Part shown: positions 22,620 to 30,185 of the stretch, piece after piece
How positions within the stretch are numbered: the stretch's first letter is position 1
Layout: the number at the start of each line of letters is the position of its first letter
Assembly: GCA_002438565.1 (NCBI GenBank)
Contig: DJPN01000020.1
Span: forward strand, 1 to 30,185
Length of the DNA: 30,185 bases
Direction: 5' to 3'
Source: Alphaproteobacteria bacterium UBA6411
GTDB lineage: Bacteria; Pseudomonadota; Alphaproteobacteria; CAAGCB01; CAG-977
Translations under genes and position numbers: made by a program
Notes under the pieces: model-generated
Database searches by the model: none
What the model saw: the letters and a program-made list of their open reading frames with translations, nothing else
Told to the model about the DNA's origin: nothing

Positions 22620-22636
22620 CGGGCGTCAGTCCTTGG

Positions 22637-24757
22637 TTAAATTTGACCCAAAGTGCGGATTTTCGCACGCGGGTGAATCTCATTTTGCGATATTACCACA
22701 GTTGAGGGACGAAAGCGCTCAATAATTGAACGGACATACGGACGAATTCCGGGGCTGGTCAGCAAAACGGGCATTTCCCCGCGGGACGCCTGCTCTTCAA
22801 AGACTTGGCGCACGCGCACGATAAATTTCTGAATCTGCGTCGGCGGCATGGAAAGCTGCTTTTCCTCGCCCTGTCCGGACAGAGACTCGGCAAAAGCCTG
22901 TTCCCATTCGCCCGACAAAGTAACAATCGGAATAACGCCGTCGGGTCCCGCCGTCATGTTGGAAATCTGGCGCGCCAGACGCGAACGGCAATGTTCGGTA
23001 ATCAGCATCAGGCTTTGCGTGACGGAGCAGGCTTCGGAAATGCCTTCCAAAATCGTGGGCAGGTCGCGAATCGACACGCGTTCGTTCAGCAGGTTTTGCA
23101 AAACGCGCTGAACGCCGCCGACCGTAATACGCTTGGGGATAAGCTCTTCGACCAGTTTCTGCTGGTCTTTGTCCAATTCGTGCAGCAGCTTTTGCGTTTC
23201 CGTGTAGCTGAGCAGTTCGGACATATTGCTTTTGACCAGTTCGGTGATGTGCGTTGTGATAATTGTCGGCGAATCGACCACCGTATAGCCGTGGAACATC
23301 GCGTCTTCGCGCATGGTCATATCGACCCACATGGCGGGCAGGCCGAACGTCGGTTCTTTGGTTTTTTCGCCCTGCAAAGCGATTTCTTCGCCGCGCGGGT
23401 CCATGACCAGCAGTTTGTTCGGGCGCAGTTCGCCGCGTCCCGCTTCGGTTTCCTTGATGTAAATGACGTAAGTGTTGGGCGACAGGCGCATGTTGTCTTG
23501 AATACGGACGCTGGGCATGACAAAGCCCATTTCCAACGCCAAAGCCCGACGCAGGGCTTTAATCTGGTCGGTCAGACGGCGGTTAGAATTTTCGTTAATC
23601 AAGGACAGCAAACTGTACCCCAATTCCAGGCGCACCAAATCCATTTTCAAAACGCTGGAAATCGGTTCTTCGACAATCGGGGGCGGGGCTTCGGGCTGTT
23701 TTTCGCTTTCGATGCGGGCCTCTTCCTCTTTGATTTTTTCCTGCTGGCGGATAAGCAGCCAGGCGGTCGTTCCGGAAATGACGCTTAAAAACAAAAACGG
23801 CGCGGCGGGCGTCCCCGGCAGAGTCGCCAGCATAAACGCCAGAAACGCCGTCATTCCCAGCGATTTCGGATAATGCGACAGCTGGCCGAACAGGACTTTT
23901 TCCGTCCCGCCCGAAATGCCCGCTTTGGACACCATGATGCCGGCGGCGACGGAAATAATCAAAGCGGGGATTTGCGAAACCAGACCGTCGCCGACCGTCA
24001 GCCGCATATAAGTGTCGGCGGCGCGCATAAAGGGCATGCCTTGCTGCAAAACGCCGATAAGAACGCCCGCGATGATATTGATGGCAGTGATGACCAGTCC
24101 CGCGATGGCGTCCCCGCGCACGAATTTCGACGCACCGTCCATCGCGCCGTAAAAGCTGGATTCCTGCGACAGTTCGTCGCGGCGTTTGCGGGCTTCGGCT
24201 TCGTCAATCAATCCCGACGACAAATCCGCGTCAATCGCCATTTGCTTGCCGGGCATGGCGTCCAAAGCGAAGCGCGCGGCGACTTCCGCGATACGGCCGG
24301 AACCTTTGGTGATGACCATAAAGTTGACCAGCACCAAAATCGCGAACACGATAACGCCGATGATGAAATTGCCGCTCATGATAAAGCCGCCGAACGCCGC
24401 GATAACGTGGCCGGCGGCGTCGGGGCCGCGGTTGCCGTTTGCCAGAATCAAACGCGTCGACGACAGATTCAGCGCCAGACGGAACAGCGTCGAAATCAGC
24501 AAAATCAGCGGAAAAGAGGTAAACTGAATCGGCTTTTCGATGAAAATCGACGTCATCAGCACCAGCACCGAAAACGTCAAAGACAACGCCAAGGCAATAT
24601 CCAACAGCGTCGGGGCAAGCGGCAGAATCAGAATCACCAGCATACAGACGATGCCCAGCGCAAGCGCGATGTCTGACCGTTTGCCCAGGTTGAACAGTCC
24701 TTGCTTGATGTCTTGCGCTGACGGCGCGCCGCCGACGGTCAGAGGGTTTTTAGCCAT
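22637..24757 (-). CDS. flhA: Flagellar export gate protein FlhA
   Basis: A 706-residue export apparatus protein. The first half has eight predicted membrane helices with the FHIPEP-type cytoplasmic loop (AVAARFALDAMPGKQMAIDADL, then RRDELSQESSFYGAMDGASK), which is the most conserved FlhA feature. The second half is the cytoplasmic nonamer ring domain that docks export substrates and chaperones (GFVMPSVRIQDN, then VDSPTIITTHITELV). Length is normal. It starts 10 bases after flbD. It is one of the longest intact genes of the operon and shows no frameshift. Confidence 0.96.
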   Translation of the reverse strand: MAKNPLTVGGAPSAQDIKQGLFNLGKRSDIALALGIVCMLVILILPLAPTLLDIALALSLTFSVLVLMTSIFIEKPIQFTSFPLILLISTLFRLALNLSSTRLILANGNRGPDAAGHVIAAFGGFIMSGNFIIGVIVFAILVLVNFMVITKGSGRIAEVAARFALDAMPGKQMAIDADLSSGLIDEAEARKRRDELSQESSFYGAMDGASKFVRGDAIAGLVITAINIIAGVLIGVLQQGMPFMRAADTYMRLTVGDGLVSQIPALIISVAAGIMVSKAGISGGTEKVLFGQLSHYPKSLGMTAFLAFMLATLPGTPAAPFLFLSVISGTTAWLLIRQQEKIKEEEARIESEKQPEAPPPIVEEPISSVLKMDLVRLELGYSLLSLINENSNRRLTDQIKALRRALALEMGFVMPSVRIQDNMRLSPNTYVIYIKETEAGRGELRPNKLLVMDPRGEEIALQGEKTKEPTFGLPAMWVDMTMREDAMFHGYTVVDSPTIITTHITELVKSNMSELLSYTETQKLLHELDKDQQKLVEELIPKRITVGGVQRVLQNLLNERVSIRDLPTILEGISEACSVTQSLMLITEHCRSRLARQISNMTAGPDGVIPIVTLSGEWEQAFAESLSGQGEEKQLSMPPTQIQKFIVRVRQVFEEQASRGEMPVLLTSPGIRPYVRSIIERFRPSTVVISQNEIHPRAKIRTLGQI

Positions 24758-24767
24758 GGCTCACCCG

Positions 24768-26093
24768 TTATCCGAAATCGTTGGGGGCGGGCGGAACGTC
24801 GATGCCTTCTTCCATGTATTGTTTAAGCTTGTTGCGCAGGGTGCGGATGGAAATGCCCAGAATGTTCGCCGCATGCGTGCGGTTGCCCAAAGTGTGCTTC
24901 AAGGTGCTGATAATCAAATCCTTTTCGACGTCGGCAACGGTTCTGCCGACCAGCGTGTCCGTTCCCGCGTGCGATTCGGCGGGCGTTTGTTCAATGGACG
25001 GCATCAGCAGAACGGCGTCTTCTGAAATTTCGTTTCCCGTCGACATCAAAACCGCGCGGTGCATGGTGTTTTCCAATTCGCGCACGTTGCCCCGCCAATC
25101 GTAAGCCAGCAGCCTTTCCTGCGTTTTTTTCGCCAAAGGCTTGACGGGCAGATCGTTCAGTTCCGAATATTTTTTCACGAAATATTCCGCCAAAGGCAGA
25201 ATGTCGCCTTTGCGTTCGCGCAAGGGCGGCAGAGCCAAGTTCACGACGTTTAAACGGAAATACAGGTCTTCGCGGAAAGTTTTGTTCAGCACTTCCTGCC
25301 GCATGTCGCGGTTGGATGTCGCCAGAATACGCACATCGACGTCAACGGGCTTTTTCCCGCCGATGCGGTCGATTTGGCGTTCCTGCAAGACGCGCAATAG
25401 CTTGGCCTGCAGACGAATGTCCATTTCGCTGATTTCGTCCAACAGCAAAGTGCCGCCGTTCGCTTCCTCGAATTTGCCGATATGGCGCGCGACCGCGCCC
25501 GTAAACGCGCCCTTTTCATAACCGAACAGCTCGGATTCCAACAGATTTTCGGGAATCGCCGCGCAGTTGACCGCCACAAACGGAGCGGAAGCGCGTTTGG
25601 AATTCGCATGAATGAATTTAGCAAAAACTTCTTTGCCCGTTCCCGATTCGCCCGTAATCAGAACGCTGGCCGTCGACGGCGCGATTTGTTTTGCCAGTTG
25701 CAAAACCTTTTCCGTCGCGGCGTCTTTGTAAATGACGGTTTCCGTCTGCATGGAAAACGCCGCCAAAACGGACCCGATGAATTCCGCATCGGGGGGCAGG
25801 GGGATGTATTCTTTCGCGCCCGCTTTAATCGCTTTGACGGCGGCGCGCGCATCGGCGGCGACGCCGCAAGCCACAACGGGGATGCGTATCCGTTCCGCGT
25901 CCAGCCGTTCAATCAGCGTATAAATGTCCAGTTTGACATCCGCCATAATCAAATCCGCGTTCACGCCGCCGCGCAGCATTTCCAGCGCTTGGTCGACGGT
26001 TTCGGCAAGAGTGACGGAACCGCCTTTTTGCAAAGCGATTTTGCTTGCCGCCCCGATTTGCCCGTTCATGGATCCGATTAACAGCAGACGCAT
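24768..26093 (-). CDS. flbD: Sigma-54-dependent flagellar regulator FlbD
   Basis: A 441-residue response regulator-like activator. The N-terminal receiver-like domain starts MRLLLIGSMNGQIG, so the acidic pair of normal receivers is missing, as in Caulobacter FlbD; an aspartate at the phosphorylation position is present in MADVKLD. The AAA+ domain has GESGTGKE, ELFGYEKGAFTGA (the GAFTGA sigma-54 contact) and GGTLLLDEISEM. A Fis-type helix-turn-helix ends the protein (NRTHAANILGISIRTLRNKL). In Caulobacter FlbD turns on late flagellar genes from sigma-54 promoters and represses fliF. It lies 4 bases after fliN. Confidence 0.93.
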   Translation of the reverse strand: MRLLLIGSMNGQIGAASKIALQKGGSVTLAETVDQALEMLRGGVNADLIMADVKLDIYTLIERLDAERIRIPVVACGVAADARAAVKAIKAGAKEYIPLPPDAEFIGSVLAAFSMQTETVIYKDAATEKVLQLAKQIAPSTASVLITGESGTGKEVFAKFIHANSKRASAPFVAVNCAAIPENLLESELFGYEKGAFTGAVARHIGKFEEANGGTLLLDEISEMDIRLQAKLLRVLQERQIDRIGGKKPVDVDVRILATSNRDMRQEVLNKTFREDLYFRLNVVNLALPPLRERKGDILPLAEYFVKKYSELNDLPVKPLAKKTQERLLAYDWRGNVRELENTMHRAVLMSTGNEISEDAVLLMPSIEQTPAESHAGTDTLVGRTVADVEKDLIISTLKHTLGNRTHAANILGISIRTLRNKLKQYMEEGIDVPPAPNDFG

Positions 26094-26097
26094 GGCT

Positions 26098-26493
26098 TTA
26101 ATTCCGTTCCGATTTGATGATTTCCGTCATTGTGATGCCCAAACGGTCGTCAATGACGACGACTTCGCCGCGCGCGACCAGACGGTTGTTGACGTAAATG
26201 TCAATCGCTTCGCCGACCTTGCGGTCCAGCTGAACGACGGCGCCGCGTCCCAGTTTCAGCAGTTTGTGAACCTGCATGCTGGATTTGCCCAAAACGGCGG
26301 ACACTTGAACGGGAACATCGTACACGGCTTCCAATTCGGCCGACGATTTGGGTTTTTCGGGGATTTCTTCGTCAAAACGCGAAGAAGCCATGGACGGCGT
26401 CGCGGACACTTCCGCGGAAGCGTTCAAATCATGCAGTTCCAAATCTTCCTTTTCTTCGTCGGAAAAAGATGTTTCATGCGTTTCTTCAGCCAT
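26098..26493 (-). CDS. fliN: Flagellar motor switch protein FliN
   Basis: A 131-residue switch component. The C-terminal SpoA domain (about 55-130) contains VYDVPVQVSAVLGKSSM, LLKLGRGAVVQLDRKVGE and IDIYVNNRLVARGEVVVI, the standard FliN pattern. The N-terminal 50 residues are acidic and serine-rich, likely flexible. FliN forms the base of the C ring and binds FliH. It overlaps fliH by 8 bases, in keeping with their interaction. FliM and FliY are not present in this window. Confidence 0.95.
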   Translation of the reverse strand: MAEETHETSFSDEEKEDLELHDLNASAEVSATPSMASSRFDEEIPEKPKSSAELEAVYDVPVQVSAVLGKSSMQVHKLLKLGRGAVVQLDRKVGEAIDIYVNNRLVARGEVVVIDDRLGITMTEIIKSERN

Positions 26494-27364
26494 TGGATTT
26501 ATCCCCTTCGTGATAAAGCTTCAACAATTCTTCGGTTTGATTCAAAACGTCTTGAGCCGTTCGTTCCACACCGCCGTGCTTCCATTCGATTTTGCAGTTT
26601 CCCGCAGGGATGCTTTCGTCGCGCACGACGGCGACTTTGCCCGCAAAAGATTCCTTTTTGACCAAATCCGCAATGTACGGTTTGACCGCGTCCGCCATGG
26701 ACGGATTCAATCTGACGGTAATTTTAGGCTCTTCTTTTAAAAAGTGAAAGTTCTTTTCCAACAACAGGCGAATTTCATCGGCGGCGTGTTCTTTGCACAG
26801 CGTCGGCACAACTTTGCGGCAAACCGCCATGGCTAAATCGACGGCGGCGGCATAAGATTTTTCAGTCGTTTCCGCGGCGACGGGCGCCAATGCCCGCAGT
26901 TGTTCCAAAATCAGCTCCAAGCTGTCGGCGGTTTGTTTTTCGACGGAAGCCATCGCTTCGTCCCAAGCGGCTTTGTGCCCTTCGGCCTGTCCTTCAAGCT
27001 TTCCCTGCGTGAACGCCTGTTCTTTGGCGGCGTCCAGCTCTTCTTGGGAAAAACCTTTGAAAATCACTTTCGGTTCGGGTTCGGGCAGCGAAACGGGCGG
27101 CGCCGGTTCGGCGGGAGGCGGCGTCTCAGGCTCCGGAGCCGGAGTGTCGTCTTCCGCCGGCTGTTCCTGCTCTGTCTGCGATTCGGCGGATTCTTCCAGC
27201 CGCTCTTCCGTATTTTCCATGCGGGTGTTCAGCGTGTCGAGCAATTCGGAAATCGAAGGAATACCGTCCACGGATTTGGTCGTCATGTCGGCAGGCGCTG
27301 AAAACGTATCGTCTTCGGCGTCGTCGAAACGGCGGTCAAACATGAACTTGTATTCTTTAGCCAT
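26486..27364 (-). CDS. fliH: Flagellar export regulator FliH (FlbE)
   Basis: A 292-residue FliH-family protein that holds the FliI ATPase to the export gate. Residues 1-110 are acidic and proline-rich (PEPETPPPAEPAPPVSLPEP). From about 115 a helical region with glycine-spaced GKLEGQAEGH repeats (GxxxG-like) precedes a coiled coil (120-180) and the C-terminal FliI-binding domain with VRLNPSMADAV and GNCKIEWKHGGVER. The equivalent gene in Caulobacter is flbE. It starts 13 bases after fliG. FliI itself is not in the window. Confidence 0.88.
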   Translation of the reverse strand: MAKEYKFMFDRRFDDAEDDTFSAPADMTTKSVDGIPSISELLDTLNTRMENTEERLEESAESQTEQEQPAEDDTPAPEPETPPPAEPAPPVSLPEPEPKVIFKGFSQEELDAAKEQAFTQGKLEGQAEGHKAAWDEAMASVEKQTADSLELILEQLRALAPVAAETTEKSYAAAVDLAMAVCRKVVPTLCKEHAADEIRLLLEKNFHFLKEEPKITVRLNPSMADAVKPYIADLVKKESFAGKVAVVRDESIPAGNCKIEWKHGGVERTAQDVLNQTEELLKLYHEGDKSNG

Positions 27365-27377
27365 TCGTCAAAAGCCT

Positions 27378-28397
27378 TTAATAAACCATATCGTCCTGTC
27401 CCGCGGCGTCGGAAATCGTGATTTCGCCGTTGTTGGCCAAATCTTTCGCCGTTTGAACGATAAGAGCCTGCGCTTCGTCGACGTTTTTCAAACGTACCGG
27501 ACCCAAAGCCTCCATGTCTTCTTTCATCATCTTGCCCGCGCGTTCGGACATGTTGTGGAAGAACAAATCCTTGATGATATCGGACGCGCCCTTTAGGGCC
27601 AAAGCCAGCTTGTCCTTGTCCACATTGCGCAGCAAAATCTGAATTCCCTGCGAATCCAAACGGGTCAAATCCTCGAACGTGAACATCAAAGACTTGATGC
27701 GGTCGGCGGATTCGCGGTTGCGTTCCTCCAGCGCGGACATAAAGCGGGATTCGACGTTGCGATCCATATTGTTGAACATTTCCGCAATAAGTTCATGCGA
27801 ATCCTGCCGCGTCGAACGGGCAAGGTTGTTCATGAATTCGGTGCGCAAAGTCTGTTCCAAACCGTCCAGCACGTCCTTTTGAATGGCTTCCATGCGCAGC
27901 AGACGCATAATCACGTCCATCGCAAACGATTCGGGCAGCAAAGACAGAACGCGCGCGGCGTGGTCGGCCTTGATTTTCGACAAAATGACCGCGACCGTCT
28001 GCGGATATTCGTTTTTCAGATAGTTCGCCAGCACCTGTTCGTTGATGTTGCCCAGCTTGTCCCACATGGTTTTGCCGGCGGGACCGCGGATTTCCTCCAT
28101 AATCGAAGCGACGCGGTCTTTGGGCAAGGCTTTCATCAGCAGCCGTTCCGTGTTTTCATAGTTGCCGATCATTTTTCCGGGGTTGGAAATTTCGTTCGCA
28201 AATTCCAAAAACAGCTTTTCGACCGTATTGGACGACACTGTTCCCAATCCTGCCATAACGACGGAAATTTCGCGGACTTCCTCGTCTTCCAGCAGGGAAA
28301 AGATTTTGGAAACATATTCTTCCTGCAGAGACATCAGCAAAATAGCCGCTTTTTGCGGACCTGTCAGAACATTGAAATTGTCAATCGCGTTCGCCAC
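27378..28397 (-). CDS. fliG: Flagellar motor switch protein FliG
   Basis: A 339-residue rotor protein. The N domain (GPQKAAILLMSLQEEYVSKI) binds FliF, the middle ARM domain carries EYPQ (130-133) in place of the common EHPQ, and the C-terminal domain has the charged torque helix (SEIDQ-like MFTFEDLTRLDSQGIQILLR). FliG joins the MS ring to FliM/FliN and interacts with the stator. It starts 11 bases after fliF. Length is normal and no odd feature is seen. Confidence 0.96.
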   Translation of the reverse strand: MANAIDNFNVLTGPQKAAILLMSLQEEYVSKIFSLLEDEEVREISVVMAGLGTVSSNTVEKLFLEFANEISNPGKMIGNYENTERLLMKALPKDRVASIMEEIRGPAGKTMWDKLGNINEQVLANYLKNEYPQTVAVILSKIKADHAARVLSLLPESFAMDVIMRLLRMEAIQKDVLDGLEQTLRTEFMNNLARSTRQDSHELIAEMFNNMDRNVESRFMSALEERNRESADRIKSLMFTFEDLTRLDSQGIQILLRNVDKDKLALALKGASDIIKDLFFHNMSERAGKMMKEDMEALGPVRLKNVDEAQALIVQTAKDLANNGEITISDAAGQDDMVY

Positions 28398-28408
28398 GGG
28401 TCAAGCTC

Positions 28409-30031
28409 CTATTTTTCCGTATAAAGCCAAGAGCGGATGATATTGACCGCTTCCTGCGGGTGTTGTTCAATGATTTCGCCGATTTTGCGAATGGACGACG
28501 CTTTGACGCGTCCTTCGACTTTGGCGATGTCGATTAACTCTTCCAGCTGTTCGTTTTCCGTCAGAGCCGTCGAAGCGGGCCCCGTCAGCTGCTGCATATC
28601 GGCGCTTTGTCCCGCCATTAACAGATTCTCCTCTTCTTCGTCCGAGCTGTCTTCGGGCTGTTCAAACGCTTTGACGACCAGCGGGCGCACAACCAGCAAA
28701 ATCACCAAAACGGAAACCAGAGCAACACCGATGCCTTCTATCATTTTCAACACTTCCGCTTTTGTAAAGCCCATGAACAAAATCGGGTCTTCCTGCCGCA
28801 GCAAATCTTCGGGGTTGAAGAACGGCAGATTCACCACTTCGACCGTGTCGCCGCGGTTGGCGTCGAACCCGACCGCCGAACGCGTCAGCGCCGCCAGCAA
28901 ATCCATTTCCTTTTCGTCGCGCGGGATGAATTCGCGCGTGCCGTCCGGCAATATTTTATAGTTGCCGTCGACAATCACCGCAACGGATATGCGTTTGATG
29001 ACGCCCTGTTTGCGGATTTGACTGACCGTTTGCTTTGAAATTTCATAGTTGACCGTTTCTTCGGTTCTGTTGGATTGCGAAGTAACTTGATTAGCCTTGT
29101 TTTCCGCGTCGGGCAGGTTTTGCTGAACGCTGACAATCGGTTCTTTTTCGTCTGTTTTTGAATTTTCTTCGACCGTTGTCGACGACCGTAAAACCTGCTG
29201 ATCGGGATCGTACGTTTCCTTGTTCACGACCAGCTGATCGAAATCCATTTCCAAAGACACGCTGACGCGCACCTTGTCCTGTCCGACGGACTGCTCCAGC
29301 AAAGCCTGCACGGCGCGGGTCAGCCGCGTTTCGTAATCGCGGCGCATTTCTTCGTTGTTGGACATTTCCATTTGTTCGTCGTCGGCAAAGTTTTTGGTCA
29401 GCAACGTCCCGCGCGTATCCAAAATCGACACGTTTTTCGTTTCCATTTTCGGCACGGCGGCGGCGACCAGTTTTTGCACCGCTTCGACCTGTTTTGCGGA
29501 CAGCTTTTGCTTTTCTTCCATTTTCACGATAACGGAAGCCGACGGTTTCTGTTCTTCGCGCGAAAACATTTCACGCCGCGGCATCACCAAGTGAACCCGC
29601 GCGCCCTTCACATGTTCGATGGCTTTAATCGTGCGCGCCAGTTCGCCTTCCAAAGCGCGCAGCATCTGCAGATTGATAACGTCTTGCCCGACACCCGGGG
29701 ATTGCGTTTTGTCAAAGATTTCATATCCCACGACGCTCCCCGCCCCGACCGTTTCCGCCAGTTGAATCCGCAACTTCAGCGAATCCGCGACCGGCACCTG
29801 AATTTCCGTTCCGTTTTTAGTCAGCCTGTACGGCACATTCTGTTCATCCAGCTGGGCGATAATCTTTTTCGTATCGGCCGGATCCAGTTCATTAAACAAA
29901 ACCGCCATTTCCGTTTTGCCCAAACTGGACGCCAAATAAATCAAAAATCCCAACAAAAACAGCGCAACGCCGCCCATCGCCGCCAACCGCGCCGCCCCCA
30001 GATTTTTCAACGTTTGCAGAAACGAATTCAC
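28409..30031 (-). CDS. fliF: Flagellar MS-ring protein FliF
   Basis: A 540-residue membrane protein from the GTG at 30031. The first membrane helix (about 19-38, MGGVALFLLGFLIYLASS) and a second near 430-450 (GIGVALVSVLVILLVVRPLV) bracket the ring-building periplasmic domains with RxxRALEGELARTI. The C-terminal segment RKIGEIIEQHPQEAVNIIRSWL binds FliG. The frame stays open to 30154, but the predicted promoter start near 30061 and GGGA 7 bases upstream support the GTG. Length then matches the family. fliF is the first gene of the operon. Confidence 0.94.
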   Translation of the reverse strand: MNSFLQTLKNLGAARLAAMGGVALFLLGFLIYLASSLGKTEMAVLFNELDPADTKKIIAQLDEQNVPYRLTKNGTEIQVPVADSLKLRIQLAETVGAGSVVGYEIFDKTQSPGVGQDVINLQMLRALEGELARTIKAIEHVKGARVHLVMPRREMFSREEQKPSASVIVKMEEKQKLSAKQVEAVQKLVAAAVPKMETKNVSILDTRGTLLTKNFADDEQMEMSNNEEMRRDYETRLTRAVQALLEQSVGQDKVRVSVSLEMDFDQLVVNKETYDPDQQVLRSSTTVEENSKTDEKEPIVSVQQNLPDAENKANQVTSQSNRTEETVNYEISKQTVSQIRKQGVIKRISVAVIVDGNYKILPDGTREFIPRDEKEMDLLAALTRSAVGFDANRGDTVEVVNLPFFNPEDLLRQEDPILFMGFTKAEVLKMIEGIGVALVSVLVILLVVRPLVVKAFEQPEDSSDEEEENLLMAGQSADMQQLTGPASTALTENEQLEELIDIAKVEGRVKASSIRKIGEIIEQHPQEAVNIIRSWLYTEK

Positions 30032-30067
30032 TTTGTCATCCCAAACAGATACAGATAAATTTTTTAT

Positions 30068-30103
30068 CTTATAGCATAGGCCGATTCTATTAACAAATGT
30101 TAA
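30068..30103 (-). promoter_or_regulatory. fliF operon promoter with TTAA-N6-TTAA palindrome
   Basis: Read on the minus strand, TTGTTA (30096-30091) and TATAAG (30073-30068) are spaced 17 bases. The perfect palindrome TTAACA-TT-TGTTAA (30103-30090) covers the -35. The layout TTAA-N6-TTAA is one base short of the CtrA consensus (N7). In Caulobacter CtrA drives the fliF operon, so the box is a plausible CtrA-type or other repressor site; the binding factor is inferred. Confidence 0.45.
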
Positions 30104-30148
30104 ATCGCTTTTGACGCCGCGTCGGTTCGTCAGCTGTGATACTCGGCT

Positions 30149-30175
30149 GCGCACGTACCCTCGGTACGCTTGCGC
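30149..30175. other. Long inverted repeat at window edge
   Basis: CGTACC (30154-30159) pairs with GGTACG (30163-30168) and, one step out, GCGCA (30149-30153) with TGCGC (30171-30175) across a 2-base bulge: 11 pairs in all. No T run follows. It may be a terminator of a gene beyond the edge, a dispersed repeat, or a regulatory hairpin. Confidence 0.3.
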
Positions 30176-30185
30176 GCCTGCGTTT

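Noticed and set aside
22805..23788. 327-residue plus-strand open frame opposite flhA.
   Set aside because: It is rich in H, Q, R and F as expected of a shadow of a coding gene, and has no domain signal.
30032..30154. Longer FliF start.
   Set aside because: No upstream ATG with a ribosome binding site fits, the sequence is not FliF-like, and a promoter lies in this stretch.

Overview
The window reads as a chromosomal segment of a flagellated alphaproteobacterium. The strongest evidence is the flagellar block fliF-fliG-fliH-fliN-flbD-flhA, whose first five genes keep the Caulobacter order and include an FlbD-type sigma-54 activator. A FlhB C-domain orphan, small FliO and FliP, an alphaproteobacterial-style PheA and FlhF/FlhG agree with this. 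GC content is moderate, and genes are tightly packed with many 1-16 base overlaps. I cannot assign an order or genus.

Layout: (1) 1-1450 holds two tandem cysteine-rich secreted proteins behind a promoter whose -35/-10 spacer contains an 11-G run, then a palindromic intergenic repeat. (2) 1454-5305 carries rlmI on the minus strand, a cyclic-nucleotide-domain/TPR protein on the plus strand and a prepilin peptidase on the minus strand. (3) 5369-7760 is a tyrA-pheA-apt operon. (4) 7745-9193 has an acyl-ACP thioesterase on the minus strand and a divergent SAM methyltransferase. (5) 9168-10708 is an AbiE-type toxin-antitoxin operon with a clear promoter and operator. (6) 10709-12455 is a structured 310-base leader and a membrane acyltransferase. 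(7) 12461-13856 is a guanine deaminase behind a purine (guanine-type) riboswitch that looks like a translational ON switch. (8) 13859-15426 is a minus-strand flagellar operon: FlhB C-domain protein, unknown 88-residue protein, fliO, fliP. (9) 15537-18048 holds an OtsB-like HAD phosphatase, a DinJ/YafQ-type toxin-antitoxin pair, a DUF2726 protein and a TSCPD protein. (10) 18049-30031 is one minus-strand operon of about 12 kb: fliF, fliG, fliH, fliN, flbD, flhA, flhF, flhG, fliK and a membrane-anchored J-domain protein.

The flagellar genes supply the MS ring and switch (FliF, FliG, FliN), export components (FliH, FlhA, FliO, FliP, FlhB C-domain), placement and number control (FlhF, FlhG), hook-length control (FliK) and late-gene transcription (FlbD). 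Both flagellar operons have TTAA-spaced-TTAA boxes near their starts, as expected if a CtrA-like regulator controls them, but this is inference.

Most of the unexplained signal is regulatory rather than coding: the poly-G promoter, the alternative-pairing leader before the acyltransferase, and the divergent guanine riboswitch. I saw no tRNA, rRNA, CRISPR array, insertion sequence or prophage.
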